DNA of 64,000 nucleotides from RUG572 sp964386385. Lineage in GTDB: Bacteria; Verrucomicrobiota; Kiritimatiellia; RFP12; UBA1067. Positions 44,101 to 50,341 of this stretch are shown in pieces. The stretch lies in assembly GCA_964386385.1 (NCBI GenBank), contig CAYLRN010000001.1, positions 248,001-312,000 of the forward strand, in the 5' to 3' direction. The position numbers were made by a program, and so were the translations under genes. The notes under the pieces were generated by a model. It saw nothing but the letters and a program-made list of their open reading frames with translations. It ran no database searches and was not told where the DNA came from. How positions within the stretch are numbered: position 1 is the stretch's first letter; each line of letters opens with the position of its first letter.

Positions 44101-45168
44101 CCCCACGGCGTTCGACGCCGCGCCGAGACGGACGCTGTCGCCCTTCGGGCGCGTCGTGAACGTGGCGTTGTCCGCAACCGTCACAAGCCCCGTCGAGCAC
44201 TGCGTGGCGCCCATCACGACTGCGGCGTTCGCGTAGAACGTCGCGGAATCGCGAACCCATACCTCGCCCTCGTTGCGGAAGTTGACCAGCTCCGGCTTCG
44301 TGCTGCCGGCGCCGAGGAAGACGCCGTTCGTGACGTCCAGGCGCGACGTGCCGTATAGTTCCACCACGCCGGAGGAACGCCCGTCGTTCGCCGCCGTCCC
44401 GCGGGCGCCGAGGTCCATGGAGTCGGAACTCGCAAGGTAGGCGTCGTTCGTCAGGACGAGCCACGTCCGCCCGGCGCCGGAGTTCGTGTCCTTCAGGACG
44501 ATTCCGCGGACGCGGTGGCGGCCGCCGAGGAACGTCGTGCGCGTCGTGCCGTTTCCGCGCTGCACGAACTTTCCGGGCGCATCCATCTTCGCGTCGGGGT
44601 GGATGAAGAAGTCGACCGTGCCGCCGATCGATCCGTAGTAGAGGTTGTTCCCGAACGAGAACGTCCCGCTCCGGAGGTCGAAGTCCTGCTTCTCCGCCCC
44701 CTGCGACCGCCAGGTGAAGAGGGCGTCGTCGAAGCGCCAGTAGAACGAGACGTTGGCGGCCGTCGGCGCGTTCTCGAAGTTGAAGACGTGCGAGCCGGTC
44801 AGGTTCATGGCGAACGGAGTTCCCCACCAGTGCTGCGCAGAGACGACGCCGCGCTTCTCCCACCACGTCCCCCGCGTGTCGATTGTGAGCGCGTGGTCGC
44901 CGGCGCCCGTGCCGAGGAAGACCGTACCGGACGAATCGACCAGCCCCTCCTCCGGCACGGTCAGCGTGACGTCGCGGTCCTGGAAGCTGACGACGCCGTA
45001 TTTCCCCGCGTCCATCGGCGTGACGCCGCCGGTCCAGTTCGCCGCGTCGGCGTAACTTCCCTCCGCCACGTCCGAACGCCATGTCACGCGCCCGTCCGCC
45101 TCCACGACGTCGCACCACGCCGCGCACGCGCCGAAGCCGCACAGGAAAACGACTGCCAGTCTGCTCAT
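41101..45168 (-). CDS. Giant exported autotransporter-passenger-like protein surf5
   Basis: 1355 residues, largest in the window. The signal peptide is MSRLAVVFLCGFGACAAWCD. The rest is repetitive beta-helix-like sequence resembling autotransporter-associated beta-strand repeats, for example AIAKTGSGTLTVSGDNAGT, GVVKTGAGVLTLDVPAGT and GVFTKTGAGTLVLTNDLS. A linker TWSSDV... / WTGAVGADWHDTGNWDPAAV type motif (found in PVC surface proteins) is near residue 680. No beta-barrel follows; it ends RGGMAVIFR, the surf tail. The upstream ATG at 45228 overlaps the -10 and is rejected; GAGAGGA precedes 45168. Adhesin or matrix role inferred. Confidence 0.75.
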   Translation of the reverse strand: MSRLAVVFLCGFGACAAWCDVVEADGRVTWRSDVAEGSYADAANWTGGVTPMDAGKYGVVSFQDRDVTLTVPEEGLVDSSGTVFLGTGAGDHALTIDTRGTWWEKRGVVSAQHWWGTPFAMNLTGSHVFNFENAPTAANVSFYWRFDDALFTWRSQGAEKQDFDLRSGTFSFGNNLYYGSIGGTVDFFIHPDAKMDAPGKFVQRGNGTTRTTFLGGRHRVRGIVLKDTNSGAGRTWLVLTNDAYLASSDSMDLGARGTAANDGRSSGVVELYGTSRLDVTNGVFLGAGSTKPELVNFRNEGEVWVRDSATFYANAAVVMGATQCSTGLVTVADNATFTTRPKGDSVRLGAASNAVGRLVVEGDGTFTCGGVLSLGFSGVHAKGYVTLKDRAQASCGTFNGTWIQMARSGDGAMARLEIFDDATLRLGSGSSVEMTMGGTSRAEVALAGNGRLLGSASSFITNRSEHAGCTSLSIVDDALVSLKSIHGAAPGTGEPAMTFVADGGTLALSTATPNVPYLSGCVATLGVGGLTFEASAADMEIDQSFTAAEGAVNAAVRKTGLGALVVRRNSSHPKTVVAEGALCFAGGATRFGNVLEIAQGARLALRDASAAIEADSISFAGDLNVDLPSDLSVDATHPVLRLATPLTDEQFARVVVANPATGRNYEWALSDDRTELSVSVAEATPGALAWTGAVGADWHDTGNWDPAAVPTHNDVATVGRGAEIAVGASAAVGTLAVTAADAVAVSGEGPLYVGAGVDVAADGSAELSVPLRCADGAIAKTGSGTLTVSGDNAGTLFAGWSMAGGVTAFASAAALGADTDLEDALALSNCTFRYSGEAATVVRPWRLDGEFPCIFDISGDLTFDQFRISFAQGDAGVVKTGAGVLTLDVPAGTTTLSTYKNAVRGGNKDVSGTFAPARGEVSGWNGAGQFTILDGALEIRGEGKGLTTVRQEHHALLGGAGWTQTVPAELRLKDVTFVQGSGNGFHMLMDGEVPAGNLGSRLLLEDADMTCNGLYVGYSRTGTSDVLSRPVLSITNGTLNATWNLEIPHGGNFAPVVRVGRGGTLMRSSPTAAGGVTFNHALDARFEDGGLLKVAAPQNLFFGWNATGEVVFARGGGMAVNRFLAQNGDRAAVCAFDGGFAEFTLDGGVSCADRPAKMGLRADAGGCELRVGAGVEHALAMSLQGDGVFTKTGAGTLVLTNDLSVKMVDNLPVYTPKGTQTVLVANAGGVVIAEGALRCVAGTTDANSRFSGTGVLSGDFTTLTLAVEPGAAEALTFEGVTAERVVADFGRADDDPVRSGTTAAVARVATAEAFGAMAWKGVNAGANVSASFAYDADTGLVTATLRRGGMAVIFR

Positions 45169-45227
45169 GCCATGTCCTCTCGCCTTAGGGGTCAATTCAA
45201 AACTCGCTGAAAACTCCGATTGCCACA

Positions 45228-45258
45228 ATTATAACCTATTTTTTTTTTCTCCGGTCAA
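45228..45258 (-). promoter_or_regulatory. A-tract promoter of surf5
   Basis: Minus strand -35 TTGACC (45253-45258), 19-nt spacer with A10 (45239-45248), perfect -10 TATAAT (45228-45233). Predicted leader about 54 nt. Confidence 0.7.
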
Positions 45259-45303
45259 ATCATATCGCCGGGAAAATCGCTTCCCGCCGCCGTGTGTTTC
45301 GGG

Positions 45304-45612
45304 ATGCAGAACTCTGATGGCAAAGACGGCGCAATTGCATTCCAGGAACCATGCCATTGGCATTTGGGAGGAGGAGGGGGCAATGCTGAACTCCGGTGGC
45401 AAGGACCGCGCAATTGCATTCCAAGAACCCCGCCATTGGTATTTGGGAGGAGGAGGGGGCAATGCTGAACTCCGGTGGCAAGGACCGCGCAATTGCATCC
45501 CAAGAACCCCGCCATTGGTATTTGGGAGGAGGAGGGGGCAATGCAGAACTCCGGTGCAAGGACGGCGCAATTGCATCCCAGGAACCATGCCATTGGCATT
45601 GGGAAGCGGCGG
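45304..45612. repeat. Tandem array of four 79-bp units
   Basis: Units start at 45304, 45383, 45462 and 45541, exactly 79 bp apart; the fourth is truncated after about 72 bp. Each contains a GCAATTGC palindrome and a purine-rich GGGAGGAGGAGGGGGCA end. Units 2 and 3 are nearly identical, units 1 and 4 share private variants (CCATGCCATTGGCAT), so the array grew from the middle. Confidence 0.9.
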
Positions 45613-45688
45613 CCGTCTGCCCTGCCGTTGGCAACCGGAGAAGCGGTTGCGGCGGCAAATGCGCCGTCTTTGCCATCAGAGTTTTGCA
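45305..45688. repeat. 29-bp inverted terminal repeats bounding the array (possible MITE)
   Basis: 45305-45333 (TGCAGAACTCTGATGGCAAA...) and 45660-45688 are reverse complements with one mismatch over 29 bp. A related end without partner lies at 11559-11580. The 384-bp span has no gene. Confidence 0.75.
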
Positions 45689-45705
45689 CTGCGTGTCGGC
45701 TCGTG

Positions 45706-46365
45706 TCAGCGGCGCGCGGGGAACGGGCGGTAGACGAGCAGGAGGCCGTCCGAGCGAAGCGTGAACCTGGTGGAAACCGCGCGGTTGTGGACACCTGAAT
45801 AGAGGCGCGAAAGGTCTACGCCGGCAAGCGGCCATTCGAGCCCGTCGCTCACGGCGCGCGCCGTCCGGTCCGCCGCGAAGACGGAGACGGCGCTGCCGGG
45901 GACGCAGGTGAACGAGCGCGTTCCGCGCACCGCATCGAAGCGGCCGTGGTTCGTGAAGAGCGCGGTTTCCGGCAGTTCCCCGGCGAATGAGGCGAAGCGG
46001 AAGACGTTGTCGAGCAGATGGTCTTCGCGTCCTCCGCCGGCGCCGACGATTGCGACCTTCCGGCATTCGGGATAGCGGCGGCGGACGAAGGAGAACGCCT
46101 TGGCGAGGTCGTTCGTGTCCTGCTCGCGGACAAGCACGAAGCGCCCGCCAAGTCCCGCGCGCACTTCGTCCGAGGTGGAATCGCCATCGCCGACGACGTA
46201 GTCCGGCTCGCGTCCGAGGGCGCGCGCGGAGACGACCGCGCCGTCGCAGGCGACGAGCGCCGGCGCGTCGAGGAAAACGCGCCGCGACTCGCCTTCCGGC
46301 AGTTCGCCGTCCGCGAGAATCGCGACTTCAAATTCGTCCGGGGACGGCGCGGCGTTCCGCGTCAT
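45706..46365 (-). CDS. thiN: Thiamine pyrophosphokinase
   Basis: 219 residues. Transfers pyrophosphate from ATP to thiamine, making TPP needed by NifJ and the transferase enzymes. Motifs: YVVGDGDSTSDEV (substrate Asp cluster), REQDTNDLAKAFSF (DxxD-type metal site) and VGAGGGREDHLLDN, characteristic of TPK. The C-terminal part (LYSGVHNRAVSTRFTL) matches the thiamine-binding beta-roll. Its ATG overlaps the hemCD stop by 4 nt, so the two are translationally coupled. Confidence 0.93.
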   Translation of the reverse strand: MTRNAAPSPDEFEVAILADGELPEGESRRVFLDAPALVACDGAVVSARALGREPDYVVGDGDSTSDEVRAGLGGRFVLVREQDTNDLAKAFSFVRRRYPECRKVAIVGAGGGREDHLLDNVFRFASFAGELPETALFTNHGRFDAVRGTRSFTCVPGSAVSVFAADRTARAVSDGLEWPLAGVDLSRLYSGVHNRAVSTRFTLRSDGLLLVYRPFPARR

Positions 46366-48410
46366 CGCGCCTCCAATCCGGCCGCGATACCGACTATGTC
46401 GAGGACTTTCGACCGGATGCCGTCCGGCAGCGCCGCGCGCGTCGGGCCGCCCATCACGTACACGCCCTTCCCGTCCAGCGCGGCGGCGCCGAACGACGAG
46501 AGGAACGAGCGCACAGCGGAAGCGGAGGCGAAGAAGACGTCGTCGAACGGCGGCAGGGACGGCGGCGGCGACGGGACGTTGTCGTACAGCACGACGTCGT
46601 CAACCTCCGCACCGGCCGCGCGCAGGGCGTCGGCGACGGCGGATGGCGCAAGGGCGCTTCTGAGGCGCAGCACGCGCCACCCTGAAAGGTCAAGTTTTCC
46701 CATTTCCGCGATCAGCCCGGCGGCGGAGAAGTCGCGCGCGGGCATGACGTCGCTGGAGACTCCGTATCTGCGAAGTTCGGCGTCCGTCCCGGCGCCGCAG
46801 GTGAAGAAGAGCGGAAGCCGCCGCCGGTCGACGCGGCACGTCTCGAAGAAGATCCGCACGGCGCTCGGCGACGTCAGCACAATCGCCCGGTAGCGCGAAA
46901 GGCCGTCAAGCGCGGAGCGCAGCGCGTCCGTCGGCACGAGGCGGATAAGCGAGCAGGGGACGGGGCGTCCGCCGCGATCCTCCACGGCAAGCGCGGCCTT
47001 CCGCATAACGGCGTCGGAGCACGTCAGAAGCATCCGCCGGCCGGCGAGAGGGCCGAGGCGCGGCCAGTCGCCGGCGGCGGACGGGCCGACAACGAAAAGG
47101 CCGGGAGAGCCCTCCGAATCGGCGCCGGCGCGTCCGCAGCGGACGTCGTCCAGCGTCCCGCGCCAGACGCGCTCGCAGGGCGACGCCGCGTCCCAGACGA
47201 ACGCGCACGGCGTCTCCGGCGAAAGGCCGCCGGCGACCATGCGCTCCGCCTCCGCGGCCGCGACCTTCGTCGCCATGAAAAGGACGCGCTGCTCGTCGCT
47301 GCCTGTCGATCGCGGGGTGTAGACGCGGAAGCCGCACGACTCCCCGCGCTTCGTGAGAAGCATCCCCGTACCCGTCGTCGCCGCGACGAGAGCGCTCACG
47401 CCGGGGCGGACGACAAACGGAATGCGCAGCGCGCACAGGGCGTCCGTCTCCTCCGCAAGCCTTCCGAAAAGCCCCGCGTCGCCGCCCTTGAGGCGCACGA
47501 CGCGCCGCCCCTTCCGCGCCTCGTCGCATATGAGCCGCGTGATATCGGCCTGCTTCATCGAATGCGCCCCGCAGCGCTTTCCAACCCGGACAATACGCGC
47601 CCCATCGCGCACCGGGCCGGTCTTAACCACGTCCGCGCCGAGAAGGTCGTCGTACAGCACCACGTCGGCCGCGGCGAGGTCGCGCGCGCCCTTCACGGTG
47701 ACGAGCTCCGCGTCGCCGACGCCGGCGGAGACGAAGCGCACGGCCTTGACGAACTCCGCGCGGACGTCCATCAGGCGCGCGTCCCCTGCGCGGAAGACGA
47801 CGGCCAGGACGCCCTGAGCCTCCGGCGGCGCAAGCTCCTCCACCGGAATCGGGATTGCGTCGACCGGGCAGTCCGCGCCCCGCTCGAACCAGTCGGGATA
47901 AAGACGCCTCAGTCCGGCCATCGCCATGACGACGGCGTCGAACTTCCCGTCAAGGAGCTGGCCAACCCTGGAATCGATTGCGCCGCGGATCGGCGCCGGC
48001 TCCGCCGATGGGAAGCGGCGTCGCGCATATTCGCCGCGCCGTTCGCTGGAGACGCCGATCCGGCGGATTTCCGAATCCGCCTCTCCCCTGCGGAAGACAA
48101 GGCAGTCGCGCGGGTCTTCGCGGTTCGGAAGCCAGAACCAGTCAAGGTCGTCGGCGATCGCGTCGGGCAGGTCCTTTGCGGAATGGACGGCGAAGTCGAT
48201 CGCGCCGGACCTGACGGCCTCGTCCAGGTCGCGCGTGAAGAAGTCGGGCGCACTCCTCTCTATCGGCGTCGCAAGGTCGCGGTCGCCGGGAGTCTCCACC
48301 GGAACGAACTCGCAACGGACGCCGGGAAGCCCGGCCGAAATGAAGTCCATCGCCCACCGTGTCTGTATTCGGCTCAACTTGCTGCCGCGCGCGCCAACCT
48401 TGAAATTCAT
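46362..48410 (-). CDS. Fused HemC - uroporphyrinogen III methyltransferase - HemD, HemC domain 3 missing
   Basis: 682 residues covering porphobilinogen to precorrin-2. Residues 1-222 are hydroxymethylbilane synthase domains 1-2: VGARGSKLSRIQTRW, AVHSAKDLPD with catalytic Asp 80, and RRFPSAEPAPIRGAIDSRVG. Residues 225-470 are SUMT/CobA-like: VSAGVGDAELVTVKGARDL, RLKGGDAGLFGRLAEE, RPGVSALVAATTGTG. Residues 475-682 resemble uroporphyrinogen III synthase (HemD). The normal HemC domain 3 of about 80 residues with the dipyrromethane-cofactor cysteine (GGC motif) is absent: SUMT starts right after EAQGVLAVVFRAGDARLM. The first codon sits at the predicted transcription start. Confidence 0.88.
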   Translation of the reverse strand: MNFKVGARGSKLSRIQTRWAMDFISAGLPGVRCEFVPVETPGDRDLATPIERSAPDFFTRDLDEAVRSGAIDFAVHSAKDLPDAIADDLDWFWLPNREDPRDCLVFRRGEADSEIRRIGVSSERRGEYARRRFPSAEPAPIRGAIDSRVGQLLDGKFDAVVMAMAGLRRLYPDWFERGADCPVDAIPIPVEELAPPEAQGVLAVVFRAGDARLMDVRAEFVKAVRFVSAGVGDAELVTVKGARDLAAADVVLYDDLLGADVVKTGPVRDGARIVRVGKRCGAHSMKQADITRLICDEARKGRRVVRLKGGDAGLFGRLAEETDALCALRIPFVVRPGVSALVAATTGTGMLLTKRGESCGFRVYTPRSTGSDEQRVLFMATKVAAAEAERMVAGGLSPETPCAFVWDAASPCERVWRGTLDDVRCGRAGADSEGSPGLFVVGPSAAGDWPRLGPLAGRRMLLTCSDAVMRKAALAVEDRGGRPVPCSLIRLVPTDALRSALDGLSRYRAIVLTSPSAVRIFFETCRVDRRRLPLFFTCGAGTDAELRRYGVSSDVMPARDFSAAGLIAEMGKLDLSGWRVLRLRSALAPSAVADALRAAGAEVDDVVLYDNVPSPPPSLPPFDDVFFASASAVRSFLSSFGAAALDGKGVYVMGGPTRAALPDGIRSKVLDIVGIAAGLEAR

Positions 48411-48416
48411 GGCGAC

Positions 48417-48425
48417 ATTATACCA
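48417..48425 (-). promoter_or_regulatory. Extended -10 promoter of hemCD-thiN, leaderless
   Basis: Minus-strand TGG-TATAAT. Position +1 falls on 48410, the A of the ATG. No Shine-Dalgarno could exist. Confidence 0.55.
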
Positions 48426-48431
48426 CGTTTC

Positions 48432-48440
48432 TGATACAAT
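48432..48440 (+). promoter_or_regulatory. Extended -10 promoter of the membrane protein - rsgA unit
   Basis: Plus-strand TGA-TACAAT, 9 nt before the ATG at 48450; predicted leader only about 3 nt. It is divergent from the hemCD promoter 7 bp away. Confidence 0.5.
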
Positions 48441-48449
48441 CAGCGGACG

Positions 48450-48887
48450 ATGAAAACAAGAACTTCAATCGCGATTCTGGCGGCCGCCGCGGTCTCCTCC
48501 GCGTCGGCCGCGCCGTCTGCCGTCGGCGGCGGGTCGTTGGAATGGCAGAGCGTCGCCACGTACGCCGCCATTGCCGTGTGCGCGCTCGCGCTGTTCTGCT
48601 TCCTGTGCAAGCTGATCAAACTTCTGTTCGTCATTCTCATGGTTGCGGCCATCGCGGCGGCGATTGTGTTCTACTGCGTACGGGCGGGCTATCTGGACGA
48701 GAAGGCGGTTGAACGCCTGAACCCGATGAACAGCGAGTCGTTCGTCGATTCCGTGAAGCGCGCGGGCGAATGGGTCGGAGACAAGACTCGCTCGACCGTG
48801 GAAAAGGCGGTCTCGGAGGCGATGGAGAAAGCCGTCACGCGCGAAGCCCCGTTCACTTCCCCCGCACAGCCGCCGGAAGAGCCATGA
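48450..48887 (+). CDS. Small membrane protein of unknown function
   Basis: 145 residues. A possible signal sequence (MKTRTSIAILAAAAVSSASA) is followed by a membrane hairpin (about 35-75, YAAIAVCALALFCFLCKLIK and LLFVILMVAAIAAAIVFYC) and a polar, amphipathic tail with GEWVGDKTRSTVEKAVSEAM. No family recognised. Its stop overlaps the rsgA start (ATGA), so the two are coupled. Confidence 0.7.
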   Translation: MKTRTSIAILAAAAVSSASAAPSAVGGGSLEWQSVATYAAIAVCALALFCFLCKLIKLLFVILMVAAIAAAIVFYCVRAGYLDEKAVERLNPMNSESFVDSVKRAGEWVGDKTRSTVEKAVSEAMEKAVTREAPFTSPAQPPEEP

Positions 48888-49882
48888 CCGCCGGCAGGAC
48901 AGCGGACTGGGGCTACGACGGCGGCCCCCTCGAAAAGGGAGTTCCCGCCCGCGTCGTCGGGACGTGGGGCGACTACTACCGCGTCGTGTGCGACGCCGGC
49001 GAGGGCGTGGCGCGGAAAAAGGCCTCGGCGTACCACAGGGCCGGGGCGGTCGTTCCGACGACGGGCGACTTCGTCGCGCTTGAATGGAATCCCTGCGGCG
49101 AGAGCAGAATACTCGCCACCCTTCCGCGCCGTTCCGACTTCACCCGTTCCGCGTCGGGGTCCGAAGGACGCAAGGCGCAGGTGATCGCAGTAAACTTCGA
49201 CGTCCTCTTCTTCCTCATGTCGGCGAACGCGAACTTCAACGTGCGGCGGCTTGAGCGGTTCATGGCGCTCGGCCGCGCGTCAGGCGCCCCCGTCGTGGCG
49301 CTGGTCACGAAGTGCGACCTCCCGGACTTCTCGGAATCCATGCTTGACGAGGCGAAAGCCCACGCCGGCGGTGCGCCGGTCTTCGCCATCTCGTCGAAGA
49401 CGGGCGCGGGGATGGACGCGCTGGCGGAATTCGTCCGGCCGCGCAGGACGCTGGCGTTCGTCGGCTCCTCCGGCGTCGGCAAGAGCTCCCTCGTCAACGC
49501 GCTCGCCGGCGAGGAGTGGATGCCGACGCTTGAGATCCGGGAATGCGATGCAAAGGGCCGCCACACCACGACCGAACGCGAACTCGTCATGCTTCCGTGC
49601 GGGGCGATGGTGATAGACACCCCCGGAATGCGCGAGATCGGGATGTGGGAGGCCGACGGCGGAATCGCGGACGCATTCGCCGACGTCGAGACGCTCTTCG
49701 CCGGCTGCCGCTTCTCGAACTGCCGGCATGAAACGGAGCCGGGCTGCGCGGTCCGCGCCGCCGTCGCCTCCGGCGCGCTGGCCGCCGAACGATGGGAGGC
49801 GTACCGCCGCCTCAAGGCGGAAAGCGCCCGCGAGGAGGAACGCGCGGCCCGCAGGACGAGCCGCCACCGCTTCCGCAAATAG
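48884..49882 (+). CDS. rsgA: Ribosome small-subunit-dependent GTPase A
   Basis: 332 residues. Circularly permuted GTPase of 30S subunit maturation. Order of motifs is G4 TKCD, G5 SSKTG, G1 GSSGVGKSSLVNAL, G3 DTPGM, as expected of YjeQ/RsgA. An N-terminal OB-fold and a C-terminal zinc finger (CRFSNCRHETEPGC) flank the GTPase. Start 48884 overlaps the preceding stop. Length and layout are normal. Confidence 0.95.
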   Translation: MTAGRTADWGYDGGPLEKGVPARVVGTWGDYYRVVCDAGEGVARKKASAYHRAGAVVPTTGDFVALEWNPCGESRILATLPRRSDFTRSASGSEGRKAQVIAVNFDVLFFLMSANANFNVRRLERFMALGRASGAPVVALVTKCDLPDFSESMLDEAKAHAGGAPVFAISSKTGAGMDALAEFVRPRRTLAFVGSSGVGKSSLVNALAGEEWMPTLEIRECDAKGRHTTTERELVMLPCGAMVIDTPGMREIGMWEADGGIADAFADVETLFAGCRFSNCRHETEPGCAVRAAVASGALAAERWEAYRRLKAESAREEERAARRTSRHRFRK

Positions 49883-49906
49883 GCGGACACGCCGCGCGTC
49901 CGCTTT

Positions 49907-49915
49907 TGGTATAAT
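49907..49915 (+). promoter_or_regulatory. Extended -10 promoter of the Tad-like cluster
   Basis: TGG-TATAAT; predicted start about 49922, four bases before the ATG at 49926. No Shine-Dalgarno is apparent. Confidence 0.5.
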
Positions 49916-49925
49916 GTCAGGCGTC

Positions 49926-50084
49926 ATGGATGGACGAAACGCAAAGCGAGGACAGTCCGCGCTCGAATACGTGCTGGTGTTCGCGGCGCTGCTCGGCGTC
50001 CTGTTCGCATTGAGGCATTTCGCCCTCGCCGCAAAGGCGTCTGCGGAACGCACCGCCGAACTCGTGACCGGAGAATATCCGTGA
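49926..50084 (+). CDS. Flp-type prepilin, copy 1
   Basis: 52 residues. A short basic leader MDGRNAKRG is followed by the Flp processing motif G/QSALEY (G then xxxxEY) and a hydrophobic helix VLVFAALLGVLFALRHFALA. Flp prepilins are cut by TadV/CpaA and polymerised. A frame reaching back to 49728 is noise. It starts a cluster with four more proteins bearing similar cleavage sites. Confidence 0.75.
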   Translation: MDGRNAKRGQSALEYVLVFAALLGVLFALRHFALAAKASAERTAELVTGEYP

Positions 50085-50119
50085 GCCGCGAAAAACGGAT
50101 TGCAAGAAAGGAAGCCAGA

Positions 50120-50341
50120 ATGAAGAAGATCGAAAGACGCAAGGGCCAGACGATGGTGGAGTACATCATAATCGTGGCGCTCATCGCGATATCGCTCATC
50201 GCGGTGTTCACCTACTTCGGCAGGGCCACCGGCAAGAAGGTGGCGGGCGCCGCGGCCGCCATCTCCGAGGAGGAGGGCGCGAAGGCGCAGGCCGCCGTGG
50301 ACGAAATAGACGAAAGCACGATAAAGAAGCTCGGCGAATGA
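50120..50341 (+). CDS. Flp-type prepilin, copy 2
   Basis: 73 residues. Leader MKKIERRKG is followed by the motif G/QTMVEYIIIVALIAISLIAV, a classic Flp N-terminal helix, and a charged helical tail with EEEGAKAQAAVDEIDEST. AAAGGAAG precedes the ATG at 50120; an in-frame GTG at 50081 overlapping the previous stop is less likely. Its stop overlaps the next start (ATGA). Confidence 0.82.
   Translation: MKKIERRKGQTMVEYIIIVALIAISLIAVFTYFGRATGKKVAGAAAAISEEEGAKAQAAVDEIDESTIKKLGE

Larger units (their letters stand above)
45259..45705. other. Noncoding spacer between surf5 promoter and thiN
   Basis: About 450 bp with no gene. It is filled by the 79-bp tandem repeat array and its inverted end. Open frames across it are artefacts: the repeat length is not a multiple of three, so any frame reads the same unit in all phases. 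Confidence 0.75.

Noticed and set aside
40816..44358. 1180-codon open frame on the plus strand opposite surf5
   Set aside because: Antisense shadow of surf5, with compositionally biased Arg-rich translation and no start signal.
45304..45688. CRISPR array
   Set aside because: The units are contiguous near-identical 79-bp copies without unique spacers.
45229..45764. Several overlapping open frames across the 79-bp array
   Set aside because: The repeat period is 79, so each unit changes frame and all frames read the same DNA. No ribosome-binding site or conserved protein was seen.
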